A stretch of 64,000 nucleotides of DNA from Anaerolineaceae bacterium (GCA_002702705.1 PABH01000007.1:1-64000); one strand, 5' to 3'. Positions 35,325 through 46,391 are shown, counted from the stretch's first letter. Notes: a model not told the origin generated them from the sequence alone. Numbers and translations are program-made.

Positions 35325-36938
35325 ATGAAACTGGTAACTGTAGCCGAAATGCGAGCGATTGAAAATGAAGCCAACCAAAAAGGGTATTCTTATGATCTCA
35401 TGATGGAAAAAGCTGGGAATGGGGTAGCTGAAAAGCTTTTGTATTGGAACACAGATCAAACAAAAAAAACGGTGACTGCTTTCGTTGGATCAGGGAATAA
35501 CGGAGGAGATGCATTAACTGCGTTAGTACCTTTATTGGCTGCCGGTTGGACTGCTTTTGCATATCTGGTTAAGGATCGTAAGGACGATCCTTTGGTTATA
35601 AAAGTGGAAAAAGCAGGCGGCGAAATCATTCTTTACCCTGATGACAATAAACTTAAAAAACTCGATGACATTTTAAGCAAATCAGACGTTTTATTAGATG
35701 GCTTATTAGGAACAGGCTTTCAATTACCGTTAAAAGATCCTTATCTCAGTGTCCTCAAGGAAATCAATAAAAAGAATTTTAAGGGTTATGTGATGGCGAT
35801 TGATTGTCCTTCTGCAGTGGATTGTGATTCAGGCCAGGTCGCTGATGATTGTATCAAGGCGGATACAACGGTTTGTATGGAAGCAATTAAGGTTGGATTG
35901 TTAAGTTTTCCAGCTTACCAGTACGTTGGGCGATTGGATGTTGTTTCGTTGGATTTGCCGCGCGGATTAAAATCCTTGGAGGGTGTTAAACGCGAGGTGG
36001 CTACCGCAGAATGTGTGCGCCAACTCCTGCCAAATCGCCCTTTACAAGCGCATAAAGGCACCTTTGGAACCGCATTAGTAGTCGCAGGATCAATTAATTA
36101 TACAGGCGCAGCTTTATTATCCGGAAAAGCAGCTTATCGGATCGGAGCAGGTTTGGTACAAATGGGTGTTCCAGGGCCGTTATATGCCGCATTAGCAGGG
36201 AATTTTGTGGAAGCCACCTGGATTCTTTTACCCCATGATATGGGGGTAATTAAGGCGGATGGTGCAGCTTTATTAAATAATAATCTCAAAAAGGCGACTG
36301 CTTTATTATTAGGACCCGGTTGGGGGGTGGAAGATACGACAAAAGAATTTTTAGAGAGAATTTTGAGTGGCAACTTTACATCCCAACGAAAGAAATCAGG
36401 AATTGGTTTTGTGATGATGGATGCGGATGAAGAGGAGTTTGAAAAATCAAACCTCCCCCCAATTGTGGTGGATGCAGATGGATTAAAATTGCTTCAGAAA
36501 ATTGAGAATTGGTTTAAACTTTTACCCAAAAATAGTGTAATTACCCCTCATCCTGGCGAAATGTCTGTATTAACTGAAATGCCAATAAATGAGATTCAAA
36601 ATGATCGATTAAGGATTGCCAGAGAATATGCTGCTTTATGGAACCAGGTGGTGGTATTAAAAGGCGCCATGACAGTTATCAGTGCACCGGATGAGAGACA
36701 AACCATTGTGGCTGTTGCAAATCCGGCATTAGCCAGGGCTGGTACTGGTGATGTGTTGGCGGGTATTATTACAGGATTGATTGCTCAGGGCATTGAGCCT
36801 TATCAGGCATCTGTGGCAGGGGTATGGATTCACGCCCAGGCTGGTTTGGAGGCATCGGAATTTGTCGGACATCCAGCAGCTGTAATGGCAACGGATGTTT
36901 TGAATGCCATTCCAAGAGTTCTTGAAAAGCTTGGTTAA
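35325..36938 (+). CDS. nnr: Bifunctional NAD(P)H-hydrate epimerase/dehydratase
   Basis: A metabolite-repair enzyme of 537 residues that restores NADH and NADPH from their hydrated forms. The N-terminal YjeF_N epimerase half (about 1-215) has GSGNNGGDAL and AIDCPSAVDCDSG. The C-terminal ADP/ATP-dependent dehydratase half (about 230-537) has HKGTFGTALVVAGS, TPHPGEMS and the phosphate loop AGTGDVLAG. The start is ATG 35325, fixed by GAAAGGAGG at 35312-35320. A longer frame from 35298 would include that site. Confidence 0.95.
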   Translation: MKLVTVAEMRAIENEANQKGYSYDLMMEKAGNGVAEKLLYWNTDQTKKTVTAFVGSGNNGGDALTALVPLLAAGWTAFAYLVKDRKDDPLVIKVEKAGGEIILYPDDNKLKKLDDILSKSDVLLDGLLGTGFQLPLKDPYLSVLKEINKKNFKGYVMAIDCPSAVDCDSGQVADDCIKADTTVCMEAIKVGLLSFPAYQYVGRLDVVSLDLPRGLKSLEGVKREVATAECVRQLLPNRPLQAHKGTFGTALVVAGSINYTGAALLSGKAAYRIGAGLVQMGVPGPLYAALAGNFVEATWILLPHDMGVIKADGAALLNNNLKKATALLLGPGWGVEDTTKEFLERILSGNFTSQRKKSGIGFVMMDADEEEFEKSNLPPIVVDADGLKLLQKIENWFKLLPKNSVITPHPGEMSVLTEMPINEIQNDRLRIAREYAALWNQVVVLKGAMTVISAPDERQTIVAVANPALARAGTGDVLAGIITGLIAQGIEPYQASVAGVWIHAQAGLEASEFVGHPAAVMATDVLNAIPRVLEKLG

Positions 36939-36943
36939 GGTAC

Positions 36944-36980
36944 AAAAAAACGCTGAGCAATAAGTCTCAGCGTTTTTTTT
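36944..36980. terminator. Bidirectional terminator
   Basis: ACGCTGAG pairs with CTCAGCGT (8 bp, 36950-36957 with 36966-36973) over an eight-base loop, with A7 before and T8 after. It ends nnr and the convergent YtxH gene. Confidence 0.9.
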
Positions 36981-36998
36981 GTTTTGCTAATTTAATAC

Positions 36999-37355
36999 CT
37001 ATTCGGCAACTGTGTCGCCATTTGAGGTTTCGGCGGTAATCTTTTTGGAAATTTTCGCTTTTTGTTCGTCCAAAAGTTCCTGACCCTTATTTTTTGCTTC
37101 TTCGGCTTTTGTTTTTGCTTCGGCTAATAATTCTTCTGCCTTTTTAATAGCTTCATTTGCTGAAGTTTCAGCTTTTCCATAAAGATCTGTTGCGGTTGTA
37201 TTGGCCTTGTCTTTTAGCTCTATCGCTTGTTCTTTAATGATCGTGCGAGTTTCTTCACCCGATTGTGGTGCGAGCAATAAAGAAACAACTGCTCCTGTTA
37301 AACCACCTACTAAAAAGCCGACCAGAAAGGCGCCAAATTCATCTCGATTAGACAT
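36999..37355 (-). CDS. YtxH-domain envelope protein
   Basis: 118 residues. A single N-terminal membrane helix with the GAFLVGFLVGGLTG glycine pattern of YtxH/gas-vesicle-like proteins is followed by a long Lys/Glu/Ala-rich helix (about 45-110) predicted as coiled coil. YtxH-type proteins are associated with general stress and the cell envelope; the molecular role is unknown. It is preceded by AAGAAGGAGAAA and lies 22 bases downstream of another single-helix coiled-coil gene, with which it probably forms an operon. Confidence 0.8.
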   Translation of the reverse strand: MSNRDEFGAFLVGFLVGGLTGAVVSLLLAPQSGEETRTIIKEQAIELKDKANTTATDLYGKAETSANEAIKKAEELLAEAKTKAEEAKNKGQELLDEQKAKISKKITAETSNGDTVAE

Positions 37356-37377
37356 CTGTTTTTCTCCTTCTTCCTTG

Positions 37378-37845
37378 TTAGGATTTCTTATTTGTTTTTT
37401 TTGTACCAGGATTGATTAAGTCAAAAAATTGTTTTAACCCGGCTAAGTATCCATTTAATTTTATTACCGGCTCAGCCAGATTATTGCTGATAAAAGTGGT
37501 TGTGCCTTTTAAAGTGTTAACCGTTTCTTGGGTGTTATCAAGAATTGGTTTGATCTCATTTTTCATAATATTAATCAAAACGGCTAATTGTGTAATTAGA
37601 ATGATGAGAGCAACCCCTAAAACAAGAGATTCAAGGGCCATAAATATGATAAAAATATCGCGTACTCGGCTGGTTGTTTCCAGATCAGCTCTGAATAAAC
37701 TAACAATAGCGAAGATGATCAATGCTAATACAATTACACCAACCACGATGCCAATAATTAAGTTCTTTTTTGATCCAGTGGATGGTTTTTCAGGGGAATC
37801 GATAGGTTTTGTGAGAATTTCTTGTTTGTTTAGGTTATTTTCCAT
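37378..37845 (-). CDS. Membrane-anchored helical protein, DUF948-like
   Basis: 155 residues. Two hydrophobic helices (about 28-50 and 64-87) are followed by a helical region with INIMKNEIKPILDNTQ and a later TLKGTTTFISNNL, similar to the DUF948/YtxG pattern. In Firmicutes and Chloroflexota such genes often neighbour YtxH genes, as here. A shared envelope or stress role is likely but not shown by the sequence. Confidence 0.65.
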   Translation of the reverse strand: MENNLNKQEILTKPIDSPEKPSTGSKKNLIIGIVVGVIVLALIIFAIVSLFRADLETTSRVRDIFIIFMALESLVLGVALIILITQLAVLINIMKNEIKPILDNTQETVNTLKGTTTFISNNLAEPVIKLNGYLAGLKQFFDLINPGTKKTNKKS

Positions 37846-37968
37846 ATTATATTGATTATACCCGATTCATCTAAAGATTTTATTAACATTACGTAATTTT
37901 CCCAATAATAATCTAATTATAGGGGATTATGGTAAAAACTGTAGTCATTTGTAAAAGATTTATGAAAT

Positions 37969-37997
37969 TTGCAGCTTGTTTGGCTTCGTGTTAAAAT
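37969..37997 (+). promoter_or_regulatory. Promoter, leaderless type
   Basis: TTGCAG (37969-37974) and TAAAAT (37992-37997) are spaced by exactly 17 bases. Transcription would begin at about 38004, two bases before the ATG at 38006, which has no ribosome site. Confidence 0.5.
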
Positions 37998-38005
37998 TAC
38001 TTGTT

Positions 38006-38623
38006 ATGCGGTTTTTAATGTTTTCACTCTTATGCTTAAATTGGTTGAGCGGTTGGTTTTCACCACCCGTTCAACTCGATTTGGCACGTATCATCTCACC
38101 AAAAACCGATGAAGCAATTCAAGGCAGTGTCGAGGTGGTTGGAACGGTTACCGGAATTGGATTTCAGTTTGCGGAGGTTAGTTTTCAAAATGCCGAAGCT
38201 GTGCAAGATACCTGGTTCTTAATTGATCAAATCAACCAAGTTGTTGTGGATGATGTTCTAGTCCGTTGGGATACCAACGCTTTGGCCGACGGGCTTTATC
38301 ATATACGAGTGACTGCTTTTTTTGAAGATGGACATCAGATCGAATCAGTCGTAAAGAACCTGCGAATTCGAAATTACACGGCAATTGAAACCGCCACTTC
38401 AGATCAAGGAATGAGTGTAAACCCTGAAATTCAACAAACACCAACGATATTAAGTCCAACAAAAACCCCGGTTCGACCTACACCCAGTCCATTACCTCCA
38501 AATGAGTTGGCGTTAAGCCAGGATAATTTTATCCAAATCGCGGTTTTTGGCGGTTTGGCTGGCTTTTTAGGGCTGTTCATTATCGGTTTTTGGTTGCTCA
38601 TTCGAAATAGAAGGCACGGATAA
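38006..38623 (+). CDS. Exported Ig-like domain protein with C-terminal anchor
   Basis: 205 residues. An N-terminal signal helix is followed by a ~95-residue beta domain (IISPKTDEAIQGSVEVVGTV in two parts; YHIRVTAFFEDG) of the Ig-like/Big family. A Thr/Pro-rich tether (about 130-165) and a C-terminal membrane helix with an RNRRHG tail complete it. This is a cell-surface design and the role is unknown. The ATG at 38006 is preferred over 37976 because the promoter lies between them. Only three bases separate it from pth, so both are probably transcribed together. Confidence 0.65.
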   Translation: MRFLMFSLLCLNWLSGWFSPPVQLDLARIISPKTDEAIQGSVEVVGTVTGIGFQFAEVSFQNAEAVQDTWFLIDQINQVVVDDVLVRWDTNALADGLYHIRVTAFFEDGHQIESVVKNLRIRNYTAIETATSDQGMSVNPEIQQTPTILSPTKTPVRPTPSPLPPNELALSQDNFIQIAVFGGLAGFLGLFIIGFWLLIRNRRHG

Positions 38624-38626
38624 ATC

Positions 38627-39283
38627 ATGGTAGATAATCAACTTTTCGAGTTATTTAAGAAAATAAAAAAAAGAAATGAATCCAGTTCGGAAGGTTCTGA
38701 GCCATTTATGATTGTTGGTCTGGGCAATCCAGGACGGGAATATGAACAGAACCGGCATAATATTGGCTTTATGGCTGCGGATTATTTAATTGAAAAGTAC
38801 GACTTTTCCGGAAAAAAAGTAAAATCGAAAGCAATTGTTACCGATGGACTGCGAAGTGGAAATAAGGTAGTGATTGTGAAACCACAAACTTATATGAATT
38901 TATCCGGGGAAGCAGTAGGTGCTTTGGTGCGGTTTTATAAAATCCCGTTGAAAAATCTGGTTATCATCCATGATGATCTCGATTTGCCGTTTGGGGTGTT
39001 ACGGATCCGGCCAGGTGGTGGTGCAGGGGGGCAAAAAGGGGTTAATTCCATTATCCAACACTTAAGCGATAAGGAATTTAACCGTTTCCGAATAGGGATT
39101 GGGCGTCCACCGGGGCGTATGGTTGCGGCAGATTATGTTTTGCAGAATTTTTCTACAGCGGAAAAAGAAGAAATTCCATTTTTATTAGAAACAGTCTATA
39201 AAGCAATGGATGTGTTTTTAACAGATGGTATAAACGCGGCTATGAATCAATTTAATGGGACGGCACAGGCAGAAGGCGGGTAA
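38627..39283 (+). CDS. pth: Peptidyl-tRNA hydrolase
   Basis: It releases tRNA from prematurely dropped peptidyl-tRNA; 218 residues. It carries GLGNPGREYEQNRHNIGF with the catalytic His44, KPQTYMNLSGEAV, HDDLDLPFG with the acidic partner, and GGGAGGQKGVNSI. The protein has an N-terminal extension of ~26 polar residues compared with most bacterial Pth. It is followed by mfd with overlapping or nearly overlapping coding sequence. Confidence 0.95.
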   Translation: MVDNQLFELFKKIKKRNESSSEGSEPFMIVGLGNPGREYEQNRHNIGFMAADYLIEKYDFSGKKVKSKAIVTDGLRSGNKVVIVKPQTYMNLSGEAVGALVRFYKIPLKNLVIIHDDLDLPFGVLRIRPGGGAGGQKGVNSIIQHLSDKEFNRFRIGIGRPPGRMVAADYVLQNFSTAEKEEIPFLLETVYKAMDVFLTDGINAAMNQFNGTAQAEGG

Positions 39284-42200
39284 ATTGTTTAATGCCATTC
39301 AATCACAAAAAAACTTTCAAAATCTAGTACGCGACATTCAGGCTGGAATGATTCCCCCCGGCTTAGGTTTGATGAGGGGAGCTCGTTTGGCTTTAATTGC
39401 AGCTTTAAACAAAACATTAAACTGGCCAATGGTCGTTGTTGTTGAACGAATGGATCAGGGTTTAGCAATAGCAGATGAGTTAAGTTTTTGGATGGATCAA
39501 AAAGCGATCTTTTTCTTTCCTGAACCCACCACTATGTTTTATGAAAATGCTCCTTGGGGCGTTTTAACCCGGCGAGATCGTCTGCGAGTGTTAACTGAAT
39601 TGAGTCGTTATTTTTTACCGAGTTTTCCAAAACCCGAACAACCCCTTGTGGTAATAACAACTGTTAAAGGTTTGATGACGCGTACCATGCCGCGCCAAAT
39701 TTATTTAAAATCGGTCCGAAGACTACAAGTTGGACAAGAAATCCTGCCAGAATCCTTAATACGGGAGTGGTCTGGATTGGGATACGAAGCTACAGAAATT
39801 GTGGTTATGCCAGGTCAATTTTCCAAACGAGGTGGATTATTAGATATTTGGCCGGCGGCTGAAGAATATCCAGTCCGGTTAGATTTTTTTGGTGATGAAA
39901 TTGATTCGATCCGTCAGTTTGATCCTGCTTCTCAGCGAACCATCCATCAGTTGAAAGAAACTTCGATAACTCCCGCAAGTGAAATTCTCGCATCTAAAGC
40001 AGCGGAAAAGGGTTTAGAGGTCCAGACTCTTCACGAATTTCACCTTCCATTGGTTTATGCCCAAAATTCAAGTTTATTGGATTATTTGCCAAAAAAATCT
40101 CTTGTGGTCTTAGATGACATGCAGTTTTTGGAAACTATCGCTAATGAGTTAGAAGAAAAAGCAGTACGAGTAAGACAAGAATCCATCCAAGAAGGAATTT
40201 TAGATGCAGGATATCCTCCCCCTTATGTTTCCTGGTCTGAAATTATGGACATTCTCAACACAACCCAATGGTTAGAGATGGGTTATTCCAGCGGGGAAGA
40301 ACCTTCTAAACTGGCACAACAATTTACCCCAGGAGAACGTTTTGGAGGTAAGCTAAAACCCTTTATTCAACACTTAATTGATCGTTGTTCTGCAGGGGAT
40401 CATGTCATGGTGGTTTCCCGTCAATTAAAAAGGATTCGCGAATTATGGTACGAGGAAGAATGCTCATTTCGTGAACCTGTTTTCTTGGATGGCAGCATCT
40501 CGGATGGCTGGGTGTTAACAGATGAAGATCAAAACCAGCAATATTTCCTGTATGGGGATGGAGAAATTTTTGGATGGGATCGCCCCCAACCGCGAAAACG
40601 GCAGCGTCCGGCTGTACAATCACCAGAAATGGATTATGCTGATTTACGACCTGGTGACTACGTCGTGCATGTTGATTACGGAATTGGCCGGTTTACTGGT
40701 TTAGTTCAGCGGGTTTTAGAGGGTACGGAGCGCGAATTCTTAAATATAGCTTACGGAGAGAATGACCAGCTATTTGTGCCAGTTCACCAGGCAGATCGTC
40801 TCAGCCGTTATATTGGTCCTGACGGTAACGATCCACGCTTAACTCGATTAGGAACTCAGGATTGGAGCCAGGCAAAAGCCAAGGTGCGCGAGGCGGTACA
40901 GGAAATTGCGCAGGATCTGTTAGAGTTATATGCACGACGTTCGGTGGTAGAAGGAACAAAATTTAGTAAAGATACCGTTTGGCAACAAGAATTGGAAGCC
41001 AGTTTTCCTTACGTTGAAACAGAAGATCAAATTAAAGCAATTAATGAAGTAAAAGCGGATATGGAATCTACTCGCCCGATGGATCGTTTATTATGTGGTG
41101 ATGTGGGTTATGGAAAAACAGAGGTGGCTCTGCGAGCCGCATTTAAGGCAGTGATGGACGGAAAACAAGTCGCGATTTTGGTTCCCACAACCGTATTGGC
41201 ACAGCAGCATTATGAGACATTCCGGGAACGTCTTGCGCCTTTCCCGGTGAATGTGGAAATGTTGTCTCGTTTCCGAACAGCTAAAGAACAAGATGAGATC
41301 CTATTAAAATTGGCAGTAGGTGAACTGGATATTGTAATTGGCACCCATCGTTTAATACAAAAAGATGTTGTGTTTAAAGAACTTGGTTTATTAATAATTG
41401 ATGAAGAGCAGCGTTTTGGAGTAACTCATAAAGAATTTTTCAAAAAAATGCGCACCGAACTTGATGTACTAACCCTGACAGCCACTCCCATCCCACGAAC
41501 CTTATATATGGCGCTAACCGGTGTTCGCGATATATCTGTCATTAACACACCACCTGCTGAGCGCCAGCCCGTGGTGACTCATATCGGTCCTTATTCTCAA
41601 AAATTGGTACGCCAGGCTATTATTCGGGAGTTAGAGCGTGGTGGTCAGGTATTTTTTGTTCACAACCGGGTGCAAACAATCGGTGCAATGAAGAGCCATC
41701 TTAACAATTTGGTACCGGAAGCGAAGGTTGGGGTAGGTCATGGACAAATGAAAGAAGGCCAACTATCCAATGTAATGGAAGAGTTTACTTCTGGCAAGAT
41801 TGATGTATTGTTATGTTCTTCGATTATTGAGTCCGGTCTGGATATTCCTAATGCTAATACGTTGATCGTTGATCGGGGTGATGCATTTGGATTGGCTCAA
41901 CTTTATCAGCTGCGGGGACGCGTTGGGCGTGGAGCACAGCGCGCTTACGCATATTTTTTCCGCCATCGAAAAAAAGCAGCTACAAGTGAAGGCCAGGAAC
42001 GATTGGAAACGATTGCGGAATATACGCAGTTAGGAGCGGGTTATTCCATTGCCATGCGGGACTTAGAAATGCGCGGTGCTGGAGAATTATTAGGAACTCG
42101 CCAACATGGTGCGATTGCAAGTGTCGGTTTTCATTTGTATACTCGTTTGTTAGGACAAGCCGTTCGCGCCATAAAATCTGGTGCAGGGATTGTTAACTCT

Positions 42201-42668
42201 CCAGAATTACCAGGATTTAAAGAAATAAAAATGGCTGTTTCGGTGGATTTACCTCTGGATGTGGGTGTTCCTGTGGATTATGTTTCTGACCAAAGAATGC
42301 GATTGAGTATATACCGACGGATGGCGGATATTGAGTCAATTAATGACATTCAAGAAATTGAAACGGAATTCAACGATCGTTTTGGTCCATTACCCGAACA
42401 GGTAAAAAATTTGTTATATCAAATAAGAATCAAAATTCTTGCTGAAGAGGCCGGTTTGGCATCTGTGGGGTTTGAAGGGCAACAAATGGTTTTGAAATTT
42501 CCACCACTTCCTGCAGGCAGAGAAGATCGAAATTTACCGGAAATTGGATTGGGTGTGCGCCCTGGCAAAAATGCGTACTGGATTTCCTTAAAACAGATCT
42601 TAAAAGATTGGCAGATAATTCTGCCGGAAGTAATTCAAGATTATATTGCTTCACGTCAAAATGATTAA
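39255..42668 (+). CDS. mfd: Transcription-repair coupling factor Mfd
   Basis: This protein removes RNA polymerase stalled at DNA lesions and recruits UvrA. The frame is 1137 residues. It has the N-terminal UvrB-homology region ([19 protein letters not shown] in two parts), the CarD-like polymerase-interaction domain ([18 protein letters not shown]), the RecG-like translocase with Walker [10 protein letters not shown] and DEEQ (IIDEEQRFG), GRVGRG motif VI and the C-terminal TRCF domain. The ATG at 39255 lies inside pth. A TTG at 39285, just after GGCGGG, would give a protein ten residues shorter, starting immediately after the pth stop, and may be the real start. Confidence 0.95.
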   Translation: MGRHRQKAGKLFNAIQSQKNFQNLVRDIQAGMIPPGLGLMRGARLALIAALNKTLNWPMVVVVERMDQGLAIADELSFWMDQKAIFFFPEPTTMFYENAPWGVLTRRDRLRVLTELSRYFLPSFPKPEQPLVVITTVKGLMTRTMPRQIYLKSVRRLQVGQEILPESLIREWSGLGYEATEIVVMPGQFSKRGGLLDIWPAAEEYPVRLDFFGDEIDSIRQFDPASQRTIHQLKETSITPASEILASKAAEKGLEVQTLHEFHLPLVYAQNSSLLDYLPKKSLVVLDDMQFLETIANELEEKAVRVRQESIQEGILDAGYPPPYVSWSEIMDILNTTQWLEMGYSSGEEPSKLAQQFTPGERFGGKLKPFIQHLIDRCSAGDHVMVVSRQLKRIRELWYEEECSFREPVFLDGSISDGWVLTDEDQNQQYFLYGDGEIFGWDRPQPRKRQRPAVQSPEMDYADLRPGDYVVHVDYGIGRFTGLVQRVLEGTEREFLNIAYGENDQLFVPVHQADRLSRYIGPDGNDPRLTRLGTQDWSQAKAKVREAVQEIAQDLLELYARRSVVEGTKFSKDTVWQQELEASFPYVETEDQIKAINEVKADMESTRPMDRLLCGDVGYGKTEVALRAAFKAVMDGKQVAILVPTTVLAQQHYETFRERLAPFPVNVEMLSRFRTAKEQDEILLKLAVGELDIVIGTHRLIQKDVVFKELGLLIIDEEQRFGVTHKEFFKKMRTELDVLTLTATPIPRTLYMALTGVRDISVINTPPAERQPVVTHIGPYSQKLVRQAIIRELERGGQVFFVHNRVQTIGAMKSHLNNLVPEAKVGVGHGQMKEGQLSNVMEEFTSGKIDVLLCSSIIESGLDIPNANTLIVDRGDAFGLAQLYQLRGRVGRGAQRAYAYFFRHRKKAATSEGQERLETIAEYTQLGAGYSIAMRDLEMRGAGELLGTRQHGAIASVGFHLYTRLLGQAVRAIKSGAGIVNSPELPGFKEIKMAVSVDLPLDVGVPVDYVSDQRMRLSIYRRMADIESINDIQEIETEFNDRFGPLPEQVKNLLYQIRIKILAEEAGLASVGFEGQQMVLKFPPLPAGREDRNLPEIGLGVRPGKNAYWISLKQILKDWQIILPEVIQDYIASRQND

Positions 42669-42675
42669 AATCCGG

Positions 42676-42681
42676 TATAAT
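42676..42681 (+). promoter_or_regulatory. -10 box ahead of uvrB
   Basis: A perfect TATAAT just after the mfd stop would give a ~28-base leader containing AAAGAGG. No good -35 box is seen at normal spacing. It would allow uvrB expression apart from mfd. Confidence 0.35.
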
Positions 42682-42715
42682 TCAATATTAGATTTTATGT
42701 TCTAAAGAGGCGTAT

Positions 42716-44758
42716 ATGGAATTTCAATTACAAGCACCGTTTATTCCAATGGGTGATCAGCCTGAGGCAATTAAACAATTGGTGGATGGCGTTCGCCAGG
42801 GATATCATGACCAAGTCTTATTAGGTGGAACCGGTACTGGTAAAACCTTCGCAATGGCCAATATTATTCAGGAATTACAAAAGCCAGCCTTGATTATGGC
42901 ACATAATAAGACACTAGCTGCTCAGCTTTATGCGGAGTTTAAAGAATTTTTTCCAAATAACGCGGTGGAATATTTTGTTTCTTATTATGATTATTACCAA
43001 CCAGAAGCATATGTTCCAAGACATGATCTTTTTATTGAAAAAGAAACTGATGTAAACGAAGAGATTGAGCGCCTACGACTCGCAGCAACAAAAGCATTAA
43101 TGTCACGAAACGATGTGATTATCGTAGCTTCTGTGTCTTGTATTTATGGGTTGGGCAGTCCTGAGAATTATGGAAATGCTGTCATTGAGTTAAAAACAGG
43201 AAATATCTACCGTAGAAATGCACTGTTACGACAATTAATTGAAAGCCAATATACTCGAAATGATATGGATTTTCATTCCGGAACTTTTCGGGTTCGGGGT
43301 GATACCCTAGAGATATTTCCAGCTTACGAAGATAAAAAAGCTTATCGTATTTCATTTTTTGGTGATGAAGTTGAACAGATAACACAATTAAATCCTGTAA
43401 CCGGTGAAATTCATGACCGCCCCGATGAAGTACAGATTTATCCGGCAAAACATTATATAACCGACGACGAGCGATTAAAAAAATCCATTTTGGATATTGA
43501 AGAAGAAATGGAAAAACAAATTGCTAAATTTAAACGGGAAGAAAAATATCTGGAAGCACAGCGCATTGAACAGCGCACCAAATATGATTTGGAAATGTTG
43601 CGAGAAGTCGGGTATTGTTCTGGTGTGGAAAACTACTCTCGTTTGTTGGATCAGCGTCCGGCAGGCAGCCCACCCTGGACTTTGATTCATTATTTACCCA
43701 CAGATTATTTATTGTTCCTGGATGAATCGCATATGACGGTTCCTCAAATTCGGGGTATGTATCGTGGAGATCAATCCCGAAAACAAACATTGGTTGATTT
43801 TGGATTTCGATTACCTTCGGCTTTGGATAACCGTCCCTTGAAGTTTGAAGAATTTGAAAAATCAATGGGATATACCATATATACCTCAGCGACTCCAGGA
43901 CCATACGAATTACAAAAGGCTGATCAAATTGCAGAACAAATTATTCGTCCTACGGGATTACTTGATCCACAGGTTGAAATCCGAAAAACCCAGGGGCAGA
44001 TTGATGACTTGTTGGTAGAGGTTAAGAAACGGATTGAGGTTGGTGAACGGGTATTAATTACCACGTTAACCAAACGCATGTCTGAAGATCTGTCCGAGTA
44101 TTTAATGGAATTGGGAATAAAAGTACAATATTTACATTCTGAGGTAGATACCCTAGATCGGGTGGGCATTTTGCGGGATTTACGTAAAGGTGTTTTTGAT
44201 GTCCTGGTTGGAATCAATCTCTTGAGGGAGGGTTTGGATTTACCAGAGGTATCATTAGTGGCTATTTTGGATGCCGATAAGGAAGGCTTTTTACGTTCTG
44301 AGACAGCCTTGATTCAAACAATTGGTAGGGCAGCCAGGCATGTTAATGGTCGAGTGATTATGTATGCAGATAAAGTAACCGATTCGATGGCAAATGCGAT
44401 CAAAGAAACAAACCGACGGCGGGAAAAACAGGAGCGTTATAATCAAGAGCATGGTATTGAACCAGCCAGCATCATTAAGGCTATTCATGATCTTACGGAA
44501 CGGGTTTCGGAACATGCCATCGGAGAGGCAAAAGCAGAATATCATGCAGGTCAGCGTGAACGGAAAATGAATGTGAAAGAACTGGAGCGAACGATCTCGC
44601 ATTTGGAACAGGAAATGAGGGATTCCGCAAAAGCATTAGAATTTGAAAAAGCTGCTGCAATTCGGGATCAAATTTACGAATTGAGGACAATTTGGGCTGA
44701 AGAAGCAGATATTCCACCCTGGAAAAAAGCCGCAATTTTATCCGGTGAAAAATTGTAA
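42716..44758 (+). CDS. uvrB: Excinuclease ABC subunit B
   Basis: The damage-verification helicase of nucleotide excision repair, 680 residues. Walker A reads GGTGTGKTF. The beta-hairpin region is [12 protein letters not shown], and [12 protein letters not shown] holds the DEAH-type motif. Motif VI is in [12 protein letters not shown], and the C-terminal UVR domain (about 635-665) binds UvrC. AAAGAGG lies seven bases before the ATG. It is placed directly after mfd, so the window encodes the coupling factor and its downstream helicase together. UvrA and UvrC are not in the window. Confidence 0.97.
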   Translation: MEFQLQAPFIPMGDQPEAIKQLVDGVRQGYHDQVLLGGTGTGKTFAMANIIQELQKPALIMAHNKTLAAQLYAEFKEFFPNNAVEYFVSYYDYYQPEAYVPRHDLFIEKETDVNEEIERLRLAATKALMSRNDVIIVASVSCIYGLGSPENYGNAVIELKTGNIYRRNALLRQLIESQYTRNDMDFHSGTFRVRGDTLEIFPAYEDKKAYRISFFGDEVEQITQLNPVTGEIHDRPDEVQIYPAKHYITDDERLKKSILDIEEEMEKQIAKFKREEKYLEAQRIEQRTKYDLEMLREVGYCSGVENYSRLLDQRPAGSPPWTLIHYLPTDYLLFLDESHMTVPQIRGMYRGDQSRKQTLVDFGFRLPSALDNRPLKFEEFEKSMGYTIYTSATPGPYELQKADQIAEQIIRPTGLLDPQVEIRKTQGQIDDLLVEVKKRIEVGERVLITTLTKRMSEDLSEYLMELGIKVQYLHSEVDTLDRVGILRDLRKGVFDVLVGINLLREGLDLPEVSLVAILDADKEGFLRSETALIQTIGRAARHVNGRVIMYADKVTDSMANAIKETNRRREKQERYNQEHGIEPASIIKAIHDLTERVSEHAIGEAKAEYHAGQRERKMNVKELERTISHLEQEMRDSAKALEFEKAAAIRDQIYELRTIWAEEADIPPWKKAAILSGEKL

Positions 44759-44787
44759 ATTTAATTAACTTTGTGAAATCCTAAAAG

Positions 44788-44837
44788 AAAATAGGTAACT
44801 CAAAAAACGATAAACTTTTGGATTGCCTATTTTTTTG
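44788..44837. terminator. Bidirectional terminator
   Basis: AAAATAGGTAA (44788-44798) pairs with TTGCCTATTTT (44823-44833) with one wobble pair and a 24-base loop, followed by T's. It separates the convergent uvrB and acyP genes. Confidence 0.75.
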
Positions 44838-44848
44838 ATTATTATCCT

Positions 44849-45133
44849 TTAATAAGTTGATAGAATACTGAATTTCTTAAACTCACCCGTGGGTTCATCC
44901 CAATTGATGTCAAACTCAGATACGAAAGCGCTCTGAGGTCCCCGCTGTATGGATTGCATAAATGTGTTAATCTTGTCATCAGTACCCTCAGCAGTCACTT
45001 CAACATCACCGGAAAATGTATTCCGAACCCAACCGGTGATACCCAGTTTTTGGGCTGTTTCCTTTGTAAAATAACGGAACCCTACCCCCTGAACACGCCC
45101 TTTAATGATTACATGAAATCGCTTATTTTTCAT
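44849..45133 (-). CDS. acyP: Acylphosphatase
   Basis: 94 residues, the normal length. It hydrolyses acyl phosphates such as carbamoyl or 1,3-bisphosphoglyceryl phosphate. The signature GRVQGVGFRYF holds the catalytic Arg20, and GWVRN holds the catalytic Asn38; the G.V.V..EG strand follows. It is the last gene of a four-gene minus-strand operon and overlaps the preceding gene by 11 bases. Confidence 0.95.
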   Translation of the reverse strand: MKNKRFHVIIKGRVQGVGFRYFTKETAQKLGITGWVRNTFSGDVEVTAEGTDDKINTFMQSIQRGPQSAFVSEFDINWDEPTGEFKKFSILSTY

Positions 45134-46391
45134 TTTTTCTTTTATAACTTAGCCATAATCCACTAAAAAATGGTGGAACGAGTAAGATAGCGGACAAAAG
45201 CAGATAAGGCGAATACACATTGATCGAAGAGGATATTTGTTGAGAAGAAATCGAAATATCGTTGATAAGGGATACATCCATATTTAACATCGTTTTTTTC
45301 CATTCTTTTTCTACCTCAAATATGGTTTTACCATAGGTTTGTTCAAAGCCTTCTTCGCAACCAAAACCATCCCGGTAATTCAAAAAAAGCTGTTGAATGG
45401 AACTAGAACCATATTGGTCGTTGATGTATTTTAAGAAAGACCAGGATTGTGCATAAGCTAAAAAAGCGCCGGAGGCGTCAGCAGGAAACTGATTGCAGTA
45501 GCTAACAATTGGTTTAATATTTTTTTCCTGAGATGCTTTTTGAATAATTCGTTGATAGTCCGGATTTGGATATAACTCCACCAGTGATGCCAAGCCTTCT
45601 TTTAACCAGGTTGGTTGTTTATCATAAGATGGGCCTGCGATCTGATATTCCATCAGATGCATAAGTTCATGAGGAAGCTGACGTTCGAGTTCGAGCTTTT
45701 GATTTGGTCCCGGAGGGATAGAAAGAATTACCATACCCAAACTAGGATTGGCGTGTCCCGCAACCCAAAGTTGATCTTGCATGTTTAAAGCAGATTGTAA
45801 AGAGAGAGCATCCGGATAAATAATAATTTTAAATTCTTCAGGTAGTGAAGTATCCAGGATTTCTGTGATTTTTTCTAATCCTAATTTGGAAGTGTTATAA
45901 ACATCTTGTGCAAATTGATCCTCTTCACCTTGCCAGTAGATATTGATGTTATCAAAGGCACGCTGTTTCCAATCAAATCGATTGTCCACATAATCAAACC
46001 AAAATGAAGAGCTAGTGAAGGTTTTACCGTTTGTAAAATTAACCTCAAACCAATAATAAACTCTAGTAAAAGGGTAAAAATTTAAATTAGCGGTTGAGAT
46101 TTCTTGAAGTATCTGATTTTGATCAAATTTTTCTATTTTAATTACACTAGTGAATTGTTGATCTGGATGAATAAACAAGTTTATTCCCTGAATGGGTTGT
46201 TTGCTTGTAAATTCAGCCTGTATGGTTGCAGAATTACCATATTCATAAAAAAATTGAACATTTTCAAATGTTACTTGTTCGGCCTGTGCATTCTGAGAAC
46301 CCATTAATGGAAATGCCAAGACACTCAAAAAAATTATTAAAACTATTCTAGTAGCGAAAACGCGAGATGTATTAATCTTCGATCTCCTCAT
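45123..46391 (-). CDS. Peptidase MA-like exported metalloprotease
   Basis: About 422 residues: a signal peptide or anchor (IVLIIFLSVLAFPLMG), a beta-rich N-terminal domain, then a gluzincin-type domain with the zinc motif HELMH and a downstream Glu in LKEGLASLVE that can be the third ligand. A C-terminal membrane helix (about 400-418) with a KRKNEK tail anchors it. This is the peptidase MA family pattern; it probably acts on the outer face of the membrane. Upstream Met codons back to 46436 lie inside the HEAT-repeat gene. I prefer the ATG at 46391 on overlap and signal peptide length, but no ribosome site decides it. Confidence 0.8.
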   Translation of the reverse strand: MRRSKINTSRVFATRIVLIIFLSVLAFPLMGSQNAQAEQVTFENVQFFYEYGNSATIQAEFTSKQPIQGINLFIHPDQQFTSVIKIEKFDQNQILQEISTANLNFYPFTRVYYWFEVNFTNGKTFTSSSFWFDYVDNRFDWKQRAFDNINIYWQGEEDQFAQDVYNTSKLGLEKITEILDTSLPEEFKIIIYPDALSLQSALNMQDQLWVAGHANPSLGMVILSIPPGPNQKLELERQLPHELMHLMEYQIAGPSYDKQPTWLKEGLASLVELYPNPDYQRIIQKASQEKNIKPIVSYCNQFPADASGAFLAYAQSWSFLKYINDQYGSSSIQQLFLNYRDGFGCEEGFEQTYGKTIFEVEKEWKKTMLNMDVSLINDISISSQQISSSINVYSPYLLLSAILLVPPFFSGLWLSYKRKNEK

